From Planctomycetota bacterium (GTDB lineage Bacteria; Planctomycetota; Phycisphaerae; WQYP01), in contig JAJZNX010000088.1 in assembly GCA_021852275.1 (NCBI GenBank), positions 1-49,512 on the forward strand: a stretch of DNA of 49,512 nucleotides. Direction: 5' to 3'. This document shows positions 9,021 through 18,085 of the stretch, one piece after another. Numbering within the stretch: position 1 is the first letter of the stretch; each line of letters begins with the position of its first letter. The notes below the pieces were generated by a model. The model saw only the letters and a list, made by a program, of their open reading frames with translations. It had not been told where the DNA came from and ran no database searches. Both the position numbers and the translations under genes were made by a program.

Positions 9021-10895
9021 TTAGCTGGCGGCGGCTTCCATGTCCGCGCTGCTGCGGCTCATACGCTTTCTCTCATTTTCCTTGAGATAGCGTTTGCGCA
9101 GACGAATGTTCTTCGGCGTAATTTCCACCAGTTCATCATCCTCAATGTATTCCAGAGCGAGCTCCAGAGACATGTCACGGGGTGGCTTGAGAATGATGTT
9201 TTTATCGCTGGCGGTAGTGCGCATATTGGATAATTTTTTCTCGCGGCAGACGTTCACCGGAATATCGGTGTCTTTGTTGTATTCGCCCACCACCATGCCC
9301 TCATAAACCTCATCCCCGGGCTTTACAAACATGACGCCGCGTTCCTGGAGTGTGTCGAGTGCAAAGGCATTGGCGGAGCCATTTTCCATACTGACCATCA
9401 CGCCATTCTGCCGGCCCGGCAACGCGCCACGAATAAATTGATAATCGTGAAAGGTGTGGTGCATAACCGCTTCGCCCTGTGTGGCGTTGAGCAGCCGCGT
9501 GCGCAGGCCAATAAGCCCCCGCGCCGGAATGGTGAATTCCAGATGGGTCATATTGCCCTTGGTATCCATCTTGACGAGTTCACCGCGGCGATTGCCGATG
9601 GCCTCCATCACGGCTCCCACCGCCGACTGCGGAACATCAATAACCAGATTTTCCACCGGCTCGCATTTGTGGCCGTTGAGTTCCTTGAAAATCACCTTGG
9701 GTTTGGAGACCTGCAGTTCATAGCCTTCACGGCGCATATTTTCAATGAGCACGCCCAGGTGCAAAAGGCCGCGCCCGCTGACCCTGAGCGAATCCGCCGA
9801 TGACGTATCTTCGACTCGCAGCGCAACATTGCTTTGCAGTTCGCGCATCAGCCGGTCGCGCAGATTGCGACTGGTAACAAATTTTCCTTCACGGCCGGCC
9901 AGCGGAGAATCGTTAACGCTGAAAATCATGCTAAGCGTGGGTTCGTCCACGTCAATGAGGGGCAAGGCATCCGGATGTTCCAACGTGGCAATAGTATCGC
10001 CGATGTCCACATCTTCAATGCCAACCACGGCACAAATATCGCCGGCTTCGGCGTGCTGGGTTTTTTCCCGGGCCAGTCCGGCAAATAAATATAGCTCTGC
10101 AATCAAATGGTTTTCGATTTTGCCGTTGCGTTTGACCAGAGCCACCTTTTGGCCTTTGTTCAAAACGCCGTTGAACACTCGCCCGATGCCGATGCGTCCT
10201 ACATATTCGTTGTAGTCGATGTTGGTGATCTGCATCTGCAGCGGCTTGTCCAGGTCGGCCACCGGGCCGGGAATTTTGTTCACTATCGTTTCCATCAACG
10301 GCCGCATATCCGTGGCGGAATCCTTGACGTCCAGTCGGGCAAAGCCGGCGCGGCCTGAAGCGTAGACCACCGGAAAGTCCAAGGCGTCATCGTCGGCTTC
10401 GAGTTCCACAAACAGGTCAAAAATTTCGTTGAGCACCTCATCCGGACGGCAATCCGGACGGTCAATTTTATTGATCACCACAATCGGCTTGATGTGATAA
10501 TGAAAGGCTTTGCGCAAGACAAACCGCGTCTGCGGCATTGGACCTTCAAATGCGTCCACCAGCAGCAGTACACCATCGGCCATTTTGAGTACGCGTTCCA
10601 CCTCGCCTCCAAAATCGGCGTGGCCCGGCGTATCAATGATGTTGATTTTACGAACGACACCCCGCACATCGGTATAGTTCATGGCCACGTTTTTGGCCAG
10701 AATGGTAATGCCGCGTTCCCTCTCCAGCGGGTTATTATCCAGAATTAATGTATCGGTGGACATTTGCGTTTGGTTCTCGCGGAATAATCCGGATTGCCGC
10801 AGCAAAGCATCTACCAGCGTGGTTTTGCCATGGTCTACGTGGGCGATAATGGCGATGTTGCGTAATTCGTCTCGTCTTTTCATCAAAATGCTCAT
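9021..10895 (-). CDS. typA: Ribosome-associated GTPase TypA/BipA
   Basis: A translational GTPase of the EF-G superfamily that binds the ribosome and assists 50S assembly and stress adaptation. From the chosen ATG at 10895 it has 624 residues, close to the usual ~610. G1 is AHVDHGKTT (18-26), G2 lies in RERGIT (58-63), G3 is DTPGH (88-92) and G4 NKID (142-145). The C-terminal half includes [20 protein letters not shown] and the TypA-specific end with [11 protein letters not shown]. The frame is open for ~47 codons upstream, but AGG seven bases before 10895 and the position of G1 favour the shorter start; ATGs at 10901 and 10883 are alternatives. It is divergent from uvrB. Confidence 0.95.
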   Translation of the reverse strand: MSILMKRRDELRNIAIIAHVDHGKTTLVDALLRQSGLFRENQTQMSTDTLILDNNPLERERGITILAKNVAMNYTDVRGVVRKINIIDTPGHADFGGEVERVLKMADGVLLLVDAFEGPMPQTRFVLRKAFHYHIKPIVVINKIDRPDCRPDEVLNEIFDLFVELEADDDALDFPVVYASGRAGFARLDVKDSATDMRPLMETIVNKIPGPVADLDKPLQMQITNIDYNEYVGRIGIGRVFNGVLNKGQKVALVKRNGKIENHLIAELYLFAGLAREKTQHAEAGDICAVVGIEDVDIGDTIATLEHPDALPLIDVDEPTLSMIFSVNDSPLAGREGKFVTSRNLRDRLMRELQSNVALRVEDTSSADSLRVSGRGLLHLGVLIENMRREGYELQVSKPKVIFKELNGHKCEPVENLVIDVPQSAVGAVMEAIGNRRGELVKMDTKGNMTHLEFTIPARGLIGLRTRLLNATQGEAVMHHTFHDYQFIRGALPGRQNGVMVSMENGSANAFALDTLQERGVMFVKPGDEVYEGMVVGEYNKDTDIPVNVCREKKLSNMRTTASDKNIILKPPRDMSLELALEYIEDDELVEITPKNIRLRKRYLKENERKRMSRSSADMEAAAS

Positions 10896-11168
10896 TTCCA
10901 TGCCTGGGACTGCAAGCCGCCGGCGAGTTCCTGCGGAGTCTGTCGCGACCAGAAGGCTTAATACAATGCGGATTTCATCATGTTGGTTCAGGCAGCCCCA
11001 AGCCGCCCAGCCGCACCGAGCCGTGCAATGTACCACATTATTGCCGTAAAGACAAAAAGCAACTCCCGGACTTTGTGTTGGCGTTGGCGATCAGCGGGGG
11101 GTGGGAGATCGTTACACATCCGGCCTGATGGTAGGGTAAAATAAGTGGTTTAAGCTGGAGGTGCGATT

Positions 11169-13304
11169 TTGCCCGGTAGCCTGAAAATTGAGAGTCCTCT
11201 TTCGCCCGCAGGCGATCAGCCAGCAGCCATTGAGAAAATAGTAGCGGCATTTCGCGGCGGCAGTCGTCAACAGGTGCTGATGGGGGTAACGGGTTCGGGC
11301 AAAACCTTTACCATGGCTCATGTGGCGATGCAGCTTGGCGTGCCTACGCTGGTTATCAGTCACAACAAAACGCTGGCGGCCCAGCTTTATGATGAATTCA
11401 AGGTGTTGTTTCCGCATAACGCGGTGAATTACTTTGTCAGCTATTACGATTATTACCAGCCGGAGGCCTATATTCCGCAGCGGGATATTTACATCGAAAA
11501 AGATGCCGCACGCAATGATGATCTGGATCGCCTGCGCCTGGCCACAACGAGCAACCTTATTAGTCGCAGGGATGTGGTGACGGTGGCATCGGTAAGCTGC
11601 ATTTTCGGCCTGGGGTCGCCGGAAGAATACAAGAAAAAAGTGCTGGGATTGCAAAAAGGCTCGACTCCGGGCCGGGAAGCCCTGATGCGGGCCTTGATTG
11701 ACATGCAATACGAACGCAATGATATTGAATTTAAGCGGGGAACATTTCGGGCTCGCGGCGATGTGCTGGAAGTGTTTCCGGCGTATGAAACCACCGCGCT
11801 GAAAATAGAAATGTTCGGGGATGAAATCGAAAGTATCTGGCACATTCACCCAGTCAGCGGAGAAAAACTGGTTGCAGAGGAAACGGCGTTTATCTATCCG
11901 GCGAAGCATTACATGGCTGATCCATCCACGCTGGCCCGGGCCGTCGGCGATATTCAGGCGGAATTGAACCAGCGCACGAAAGAGCTGCGCATGGAGGGTA
12001 AATTGCTGGAAGCCCAGCGGCTGGCCGCCCGGACCCGTTATGACATAGAAATGTTACTGGAAACGGGATTTTGCAACGGTATCGAAAATTATTCGCGTCA
12101 TATTGCGGGCTTGCCACCCGGTTGCAAACCTTTTACGCTCCTGGACTATTTTCCCAGGGATTTTCTGCTGATCATTGATGAATCACACGTAACAATTCCG
12201 CAAATCAATGCCATGTATGCCGGCGATCGCAATCGCAAACAGGTGCTGGTGGAACACGGCTTTCGACTGCCTTCGGCGTTGGATAACAGACCGATGCGGT
12301 TTGAGGAATTCCAGGCGATGTGGAATAAGGTTCTGTTTGTGTCGGCCACGCCGGGAAAATTTGAGCTGGAGTTGACCGGTGGGGAAGTAGTGGAGCAAAT
12401 TATCCGTCCTACAGGCCTGATTGATCCGGTTATTCATGTGAAGCCCGCGCAGGGGCAGGTGCAGGATCTGCTGGAACAAGTGCGGTTACGGGCGGGCAAA
12501 AGCGAACGGGTTCTGGTTACGACACTGACCAAGAGGCTCTCGGAGGATTTGTCGCATTACCTCACCGAGGCCGGGCTGCGCTGCAAATATCTGCACAGCG
12601 AAATTCAGACCTTTGAACGGGTGGAAATTCTGCGCGAATTGCGACAGGGCGGTTTTGATTGCCTCGTCGGAGTGAACCTGCTGCGGGAAGGGCTGGATCT
12701 GCCGGAAGTATCGATGGTGGCTATTCTGGATGCGGATAAACAGGGTTTTCTACGCAGCGAAACATCGCTGATTCAGATGATCGGCCGGTGCGCCAGAAAT
12801 GTCGGAGCGGCAGTAATTTTGTATGCGGATGTGGTGACGCCATCGATGCAGCGGGCCATAGATGAGACCGCCCGACGCCGCACCATTCAGGAAGCCTATA
12901 ACAAGGAGCATGGCATTACGCCGCAAACCATTCAAAAGGCGATACGCCAGGGAATTGACGGCGACATACAGGCCCGCCGCACCGCCCGCGAAATGGTGGC
13001 CGAGTCGGAAAGCCAGTACGATCAACAGGAACTTATCCGTATGCTGGAAGAGGAAATGGTGGAAGCAGCCAATAATCTGGAGTTTGAAAAGGCCGCGGAA
13101 ATACGGGATCGCATCGCGGAACTGCGCGCGGCCCAGCCGGCGAAGGTTGATGCCTCATCCGCGGGAGTGGTGGCGGCGGATATGGCGGGGCACAATGCGG
13201 CCCTGGCATCTGCCATTGACCAGGGCATTGCCCGCCGCCTGGCCAACAGAACTGCAATGACCCCGCAACAGAAAAAGCCGCGACGTGGCCCGGCGCGAAG
13301 GTAG
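11169..13304 (+). CDS. uvrB: Excinuclease ABC subunit B
   Basis: The damage-verification helicase of nucleotide excision repair, working with UvrA and UvrC. The 711 residues contain Walker A GVTGSGKT (39-46), the beta-hairpin signature [12 protein letters not shown] (92-103), the helicase motif DESHV, the motif V/VI region [14 protein letters not shown] with QMIGRCARN, and a C-terminal UVR motif (about 617-655, [16 protein letters not shown]) that contacts UvrC. Translation starts at TTG (11169): GGAGGTG lies six bases upstream and the reading frame aligns with the family N-terminus. A basic Pro/Arg tail ends the protein. I see no LexA-type box in the upstream gap, so SOS control is not supported by the sequence. 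No uvrA or uvrC is present in the window. Confidence 0.97.
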   Translation: MPGSLKIESPLSPAGDQPAAIEKIVAAFRGGSRQQVLMGVTGSGKTFTMAHVAMQLGVPTLVISHNKTLAAQLYDEFKVLFPHNAVNYFVSYYDYYQPEAYIPQRDIYIEKDAARNDDLDRLRLATTSNLISRRDVVTVASVSCIFGLGSPEEYKKKVLGLQKGSTPGREALMRALIDMQYERNDIEFKRGTFRARGDVLEVFPAYETTALKIEMFGDEIESIWHIHPVSGEKLVAEETAFIYPAKHYMADPSTLARAVGDIQAELNQRTKELRMEGKLLEAQRLAARTRYDIEMLLETGFCNGIENYSRHIAGLPPGCKPFTLLDYFPRDFLLIIDESHVTIPQINAMYAGDRNRKQVLVEHGFRLPSALDNRPMRFEEFQAMWNKVLFVSATPGKFELELTGGEVVEQIIRPTGLIDPVIHVKPAQGQVQDLLEQVRLRAGKSERVLVTTLTKRLSEDLSHYLTEAGLRCKYLHSEIQTFERVEILRELRQGGFDCLVGVNLLREGLDLPEVSMVAILDADKQGFLRSETSLIQMIGRCARNVGAAVILYADVVTPSMQRAIDETARRRTIQEAYNKEHGITPQTIQKAIRQGIDGDIQARRTAREMVAESESQYDQQELIRMLEEEMVEAANNLEFEKAAEIRDRIAELRAAQPAKVDASSAGVVAADMAGHNAALASAIDQGIARRLANRTAMTPQQKKPRRGPARR

Positions 13305-13337
13305 GCCATCGGCCAATTGAGTCGTTGAGGCTGTTGC

Positions 13338-14612
13338 TCAGAAAGAGACTGGCGGCGGTGCGGGCGGTGAATGGCCGTCGGAATTCTGCGGCACTTCGAT
13401 GGAAAGTTTGCGCTTGGGATCGCCCGCCAGATAAAGCGTCTGGGTAGGAAAGGCAAATTCAATGCCGGCATTTTCATAGGCTTCAAACAGCGCGAGGTTA
13501 AACCGCTGATTGAAATCCAGGTATGCCCACCAGTCTGTGCCAGGCCCGAAATAAAAGTAGTAGTAAGCCACCAGATTCAAGGTTGTTGCGCCGAGTTCGG
13601 TGAAGAACACGCGCGGAATACGGCCGTCGGGTGGAGGGGGTGAAGTGAGGTGCGGCTTGAAATCCGGCTGTTGGCAAAGGTCTTGAACAATTTGAACGGC
13701 TTGCCGGATTTTGGCTGCGGGCGTGTCATAGGGCAGAGAGATATTGAGTGTGCGGCGAATATATGGGCGGTTGGTAAAGTTCTGCACCGCATGATTGACG
13801 ATATCGGAATTGGGAATGGAAACAATGCTGCCGTCAAAAAGCCGCAGACGGGTGGATCGTAAGCCGATGGCCTCGACCATGCCGTTGTAATTTTGATAGT
13901 TGATCCAATGGCCGACCAAAAAGGGGCGGTCCAGAAAAATGGTCAGTGTGCCGAACAGATTTTTGAGCGAATCCTGGGCGGCCAGGGAGATGGCCAGGCC
14001 GGCGATGCCCATGCCCGCCAGCCAGGCCCCGATGTTCTGGCTGAACACATTTTCCAGAATGTAAAGTGATCCGATGATGAAAATGAACATCCGCAGGCTT
14101 TTGCGAACCAGCGGTACAAACTGTTCGGTGAAGTTGGATTCATGCCGGGCCAGAAGTCGTTTGAGACTGTGCTCGGCGATGGAGACGATATTAAAAAAAT
14201 ACCAGAAGGCTGCCACATCCACGAGCAAATAAACCACACGATAGCTGAGGCTGGCTAAAGCCGGATCCAGTGTAAGCTGGTGAAACCCGACACCCAGCAA
14301 TACGCCAAAGACCGCCACCTTGCTGGGCTTGGCCAGGCCATCCAGCAACAGTGCCTCCACGTGCCAATGTCCGCCATCCAATCGCATGGCCAGGCGACGC
14401 AGGATGACGGCGGAGATCTTTCCCAGGAGAAATCCACAGAATATGGCAAGAAGCAAACTGGCCCAGGCGAGCCAGCCATTGTTATGAATAAGCCCGTTAA
14501 GATTGAGCTGTTGCCAGAGGCTTTGCAGTAAATGCATGATGGGATGCGGTACCTGGCCTACATGCGGTGTGGTGTTGGGAACTGCGGCTAAATTGCAGAG
14601 TTTCCAGAACAT
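13338..14612 (-). CDS. MscS-family small-conductance mechanosensitive channel
   Basis: A 424-residue membrane protein. Hydrophobic helices occur at roughly residues 42-62, 82-100, 115-135 and 160-185, the last leading into the pore-type helix GMGIAGLAISLAAQDSL. This is followed by the MscS beta domain with DRPFLVGHWI and the middle segment GLRSTRLRLFDGSIVSIPN, then a C-terminal alpha/beta domain. Such channels release solutes on hypo-osmotic shock. The N-terminus is uncertain: ATG at 14612 is used here, TTG at 14636 and ATG at 14537 are possible, and none has a strong ribosome binding site. It converges on uvrB with a 33-bp gap and is divergent from argC. Confidence 0.88.
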   Translation of the reverse strand: MFWKLCNLAAVPNTTPHVGQVPHPIMHLLQSLWQQLNLNGLIHNNGWLAWASLLLAIFCGFLLGKISAVILRRLAMRLDGGHWHVEALLLDGLAKPSKVAVFGVLLGVGFHQLTLDPALASLSYRVVYLLVDVAAFWYFFNIVSIAEHSLKRLLARHESNFTEQFVPLVRKSLRMFIFIIGSLYILENVFSQNIGAWLAGMGIAGLAISLAAQDSLKNLFGTLTIFLDRPFLVGHWINYQNYNGMVEAIGLRSTRLRLFDGSIVSIPNSDIVNHAVQNFTNRPYIRRTLNISLPYDTPAAKIRQAVQIVQDLCQQPDFKPHLTSPPPPDGRIPRVFFTELGATTLNLVAYYYFYFGPGTDWWAYLDFNQRFNLALFEAYENAGIEFAFPTQTLYLAGDPKRKLSIEVPQNSDGHSPPAPPPVSF

Positions 14613-14850
14613 GTCCAGAAGAATACTATGGGGCAAGCGGTTAAGTCAATGCCCGTTGGGCGGGCAGCGGGGCAGGGCTGCGGCATTTTTTTTAGATGCC
14701 GCTATAATTTGCTGCACTGGTTGGGCCTGGGCGACCGGTGGGCAAAACCCAATTGCAGCGTGATTCGCGAGTGGCAGTGAAAATGCCGGGCTTGCGACGA
14801 AATCAGATAGTGTCGGTTGTCGCCGGGCCGGTTGGAATGAAAGAAGAAAC

Positions 14851-15876
14851 ATGATGAGCAAATCCATGGTACGTGTGGCGATCATCGGGGCCAGTGGTTA
14901 CACCGCGCTGGAATCGATCCGGTGGTTGCTGCGGCATCCGCAGGCCAAATTGACGTATCTGGCCAGCCGCAAAGAGCAGCAGCCGGTGAGCGAAATGTTT
15001 CCGGAGTTGCTGGGCCGCATTCTTCTGCCCGTGCAGCCGTTTGATGCCGCCGCCATTGCCAAGGCGGCGGATGTGGCGCTGGTCTGCTTACCGCACGTGG
15101 CGGCGATGGAGCACGTGCCGGCCTTGTTAACCGCGGGGCTGAAGGTGATTGACCTTTCCGCGGATTATCGCCTAAGTGATACGGTGTTGTACGAAAAATG
15201 GTACCGGCATCCGCATACGGACAAGGCCAATCTGGATCGTGCGGTCTATGGGTTGCCGGAGTTTTTTTCCGCGCAGATCAAATCGACCCAATTGACGGCC
15301 AATCCAGGCTGTTACGCCACTGCCGGCATTCTAGGTGTTGCACCACTGCTGCAGGAAAGCCTGGCGGCAACTGATGATATTATCATCAATGCGGCTTCCG
15401 GAATTTCCGGGGCGGGTCGCACCCCATCACAGGCCCATCATTTTCCGGAACGCAATGAAGCCTTTGAACCCTACAACATTGGATCTCACCGACACTCGCC
15501 GGAAATCGAACAAACACTCAGCCGGATTCTGGCCCAGCCGATGCAAATCATTTTTGTGCCGCACCTGGTGCCAATGGACCGGGGTATTCTCGCTACGATC
15601 TATCTCAAGGCACAGCCGGGTGCCACTGAGCAGGCCGCGGTGGCAGCTTTGGAACGGGTGTACGCAAACGCCCCGTTTGTCCGCATTCGCAAAGGGCAGT
15701 TGCCGAGCACCAAGTTCGTGGCCAATACCAACTTTGCCGATATCGCCGTGAAATTGTACAACCATCGATGGATTGTTACGGTAGCGATTGACAACATGGT
15801 GAAGGGCGCTGCCGGTCAGGCTATTGAAAATATGAACCTGATGTTTGGCCTGCCGGAAACGGCCGGCCTGCTGTAG
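14851..15876 (+). CDS. argC: N-acetyl-gamma-glutamyl-phosphate reductase
   Basis: Third step of arginine biosynthesis: NADPH-dependent reduction of N-acetylglutamyl phosphate to the semialdehyde. The 341 residues show the nucleotide-binding GASGYT (13-18), SADYRL (103-108), the catalytic Cys154 in NPGCYAT, a later HRHSPEIEQ segment with the catalytic-site histidine, and FVPHLVPMDRGI. A second ATG follows immediately at 14854; the purine-rich AAAGAAG upstream suits either. Other arg genes are not in the window, so argC is detached from a classical arg operon. Its stop overlaps a GC-rich hairpin (15863-15881). Confidence 0.95.
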   Translation: MMSKSMVRVAIIGASGYTALESIRWLLRHPQAKLTYLASRKEQQPVSEMFPELLGRILLPVQPFDAAAIAKAADVALVCLPHVAAMEHVPALLTAGLKVIDLSADYRLSDTVLYEKWYRHPHTDKANLDRAVYGLPEFFSAQIKSTQLTANPGCYATAGILGVAPLLQESLAATDDIIINAASGISGAGRTPSQAHHFPERNEAFEPYNIGSHRHSPEIEQTLSRILAQPMQIIFVPHLVPMDRGILATIYLKAQPGATEQAAVAALERVYANAPFVRIRKGQLPSTKFVANTNFADIAVKLYNHRWIVTVAIDNMVKGAAGQAIENMNLMFGLPETAGLL

Positions 15877-15881
15877 GCCGG
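15863..15881 (+). terminator. Hairpin overlapping the argC stop (weak terminator candidate)
   Basis: CCGGCC (15863-15868) and GGCCGG (15876-15881) form a 6-bp GC stem around a 7-base loop that contains the argC stop codon. A T-rich stretch (TTTATTT) comes only about 8 bases later, so this is a poor intrinsic terminator. It sits in the 14-bp gap between the convergent argC and glycosyltransferase genes and could serve both directions. Confidence 0.3.
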
Positions 15882-15890
15882 GGTGCTGCT

Positions 15891-17306
15891 TTATTTCGGC
15901 TTGTCGGCGATGGCTATCAGGTTTAAACCACGCCCCAAAGGCAGACATTCCCAGAGTTTGGCCAGAGGCAAAAGGGCGTCAAAGAGCCGCATCTGCCGCT
16001 GCGATAAATGACGCATACCACATGCTCCGCTGAGTCGCCAGCCCCAGGCCCCCATGCGGTTAAAGTTCTGCATGTTCCGGATGATGAAACCCGCCGCCAG
16101 CAGTTTCTGGCGAAGATCGTCGGCATCGTAGCGCCGCTGATGCCCTAGGCTCTCGTCGATGTAGTTGTTCAGCCGGGGTTGTGCGGGCACCATTAAAATA
16201 AGGGTGCCGCCGGGAGTCAAAAGAGAAAAATAATTTTTGAGGGCTGCGGTGTCATCAGCCAGTCGCTGAATCACATTGAGTGCGATCACAGTATCAAAAC
16301 CGCCCGTTACACCTGCCGCGGCAGGTGCGGCCAGGGCCAGATCACCGCGAAGCACCTGCAGATTTTCCAGATGGCCGAAACGCAGATTTAATCGCTCCAC
16401 ATAAAACGGATCGCTATCCACAGCCACGATTTCCGGACAGGACAGCAGCAACTCAGTAAAGTTGCCGATGCCGCAGCCCACTTCGAGAACGCGCCGGCCA
16501 ATGGCGTGTTGAAAGCGGCTTTTGGACCATCGTTTGAGCCGGCGGGCTTTGCGGATGCTTTGCAGAATGTAATAGTCGCTGTGGGTGGTGAAGCGTTGAT
16601 CAATGTAGCGGCAGCGAAAGAGAACCCAGAGGGCCTCAATGGCGTCTTTGAGGCCGATGTTTTTTCCTTCCGCCACGCTGCGCCCATGGTAACTGATGGG
16701 CACTTCATAAATACGTATCTGCCACTGGGCCAGGCGGGCCGAAAGTTCAGGTTCCAGCCCGAATCGCTGGGCCTTCAGCGGAATCTGCCGGAGGATGTCG
16801 GCGCGGACGGCCTTGTAACAGGTTTCCATATCGGTGAGATTGATATCCAGCAGTATGTTGGTAACCCACGTCAGAAATTTATTCGCCTGTTGATGCCAAT
16901 AATGCAACACTTTTCGCTGCGGGTTAAAGGCAAAGCGGGAACCAAATACCACATCGGCCCGACCGTCCAGAAGCGGGGCCAGCAGTTTGGAATAATCCGC
17001 GGGGTCATATTCCAGATCCGCATCTTGAATCAGGCTGATGTCGCCGCGCATTTCGGCAATAGCGGTGCGAATGGCCGCGGCCTTTCCACTGTTGCTCTGG
17101 TGCTGTACGATGCGGATACGTGAATCGGCGGAGGCAAGCTGCTGCAGAATCTGCCAGGAGTTGTCCCGGCTGCAATCGTCCACGCAAATGACTTCCACCG
17201 GCAACGGCACGCGGCTGGCCAGAACACGGGCCAGAATGGTGCGCAGCGTCCGCGACTCGTTGTACACGGGCATTAAAATGCTAAGTAATTTATAGTCGTG
17301 TCCCAC
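15891..17306 (-). CDS. Bifunctional GT2 glycosyltransferase / class I SAM methyltransferase
   Basis: A 471-residue fusion. Residues 1-230 are a GT-A family 2 glycosyltransferase of the DPM1/polyprenyl-phosphate type: MPVYNE (12-17), VDDCSRDNS (42-50), NSGKAAAIR (72-80) and the metal-binding QDADLEYDP (94-102). Residues ~255-471 are a class I methyltransferase, with motif I VLEVGCGIGN (~278-287), the acidic VDSDP at the end of strand 2, and LTPGGTLILMVPAQP. No C-terminal membrane helices follow, so it is probably soluble or peripherally attached. Such fusions are known in several phyla, but the sugar acceptor and methylated product are not defined. The gene is convergent with argC and may share a transcript with the downstream-lying cyclophilin region only weakly (64-bp gap). 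Confidence 0.87.
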   Translation of the reverse strand: MGHDYKLLSILMPVYNESRTLRTILARVLASRVPLPVEVICVDDCSRDNSWQILQQLASADSRIRIVQHQSNSGKAAAIRTAIAEMRGDISLIQDADLEYDPADYSKLLAPLLDGRADVVFGSRFAFNPQRKVLHYWHQQANKFLTWVTNILLDINLTDMETCYKAVRADILRQIPLKAQRFGLEPELSARLAQWQIRIYEVPISYHGRSVAEGKNIGLKDAIEALWVLFRCRYIDQRFTTHSDYYILQSIRKARRLKRWSKSRFQHAIGRRVLEVGCGIGNFTELLLSCPEIVAVDSDPFYVERLNLRFGHLENLQVLRGDLALAAPAAAGVTGGFDTVIALNVIQRLADDTAALKNYFSLLTPGGTLILMVPAQPRLNNYIDESLGHQRRYDADDLRQKLLAAGFIIRNMQNFNRMGAWGWRLSGACGMRHLSQRQMRLFDALLPLAKLWECLPLGRGLNLIAIADKPK

Positions 17307-17370
17307 GTTTATTATCGCCGTTTTATGTTCTGGGCATCGGCTTTAAGGAACCCGCCACGGCTTTTCGCCG

Positions 17371-17853
17371 TTAGCGCACGCTCATGCGGACAATTTTCGG
17401 CTTGTTGACCGGGCTGCCCATGCGCGGATTGGAAAGAGGGGTGGCGGCAATTTTATCGACGACTTCAATGCCGACAATCACTTGGCCAAAGGCGGTGTAT
17501 TGGCCATCCAGATGGGGCGAAGCCTGATGCACAATAAAGAACTGCGAGCCGGCCGAATCTGGATCGCTGGATCGAGCCATGCTGATGACTCCGCGGATGT
17601 GTTTGCGGGCGTTGAATTCTGCCTTAACGGTATGGCCAGGCCCTCCGGTACCGGTTCCATGTGGACATCCGCCCTGGATCATAAATCCGGGGATAATGCG
17701 ATGGAATGAGAGTCCATCATAGAACCCCTTTTTAATAAGAGAGGTGAAGTTTTCGACGGTTTTTGGTGCCACGTCCGACCAGAGTTCGAGTTCAATATTA
17801 CCGTGTTCGGTTTCCATGAGTACCTTAGGATTTGGTTGGGGGGATACGGCCAT
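17371..17853 (-). CDS. Cyclophilin-type peptidyl-prolyl cis-trans isomerase
   Basis: A compact 160-residue cyclophilin that catalyses proline isomerisation during protein folding. It has the catalytic arginine in FHRIIPGFMIQGG (Arg52), the substrate pocket GSQFFI (102-107), and HLDGQYTAFGQV. There is no signal peptide, so a cytoplasmic location is inferred. The start ATG at 17853 is preceded by AAAGGA with about 10 bases spacing. Upstream lies a 232-bp gap (17854-18085) up to the pyruvate carboxylase stop, in which I see no gene and only a minor GGCGG/CCGCC hairpin. Confidence 0.95.
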   Translation of the reverse strand: MAVSPQPNPKVLMETEHGNIELELWSDVAPKTVENFTSLIKKGFYDGLSFHRIIPGFMIQGGCPHGTGTGGPGHTVKAEFNARKHIRGVISMARSSDPDSAGSQFFIVHQASPHLDGQYTAFGQVIVGIEVVDKIAATPLSNPRMGSPVNKPKIVRMSVR

Positions 17854-18085
17854 AGTCGAAATTCCTTTCTGAACCGGACATTTCTCAAAACGGCCATGCA
17901 GGTCCGGGGTGCTGCGTTGGCTTCATCGGTTCCAAGTTATGGATCGGCTCGACGTGGAACCGCTCGTGGAACGTCAAGAGCCTAAGGGCGGCAAAGCCCC
18001 GCCGTCAAGTGATGGTGGCTGTCTGCGCGAGATAATTCTCCGTGCCGGTCCCGGCGATCCAAAATCGACCGGGAGCAGAAAGTCA

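Noticed and set aside
10896-11168. LexA/SOS box before uvrB
   Set aside because: I read the whole divergent typA-uvrB gap and found no convincing SOS-type palindrome; only a weak TAAAAT near 11135 is visible.
14703-14708. Promoter for argC based on TATAAT
   Set aside because: No acceptable -35 hexamer at 16-18 bp and no extended -10; a lone hexamer is not enough.
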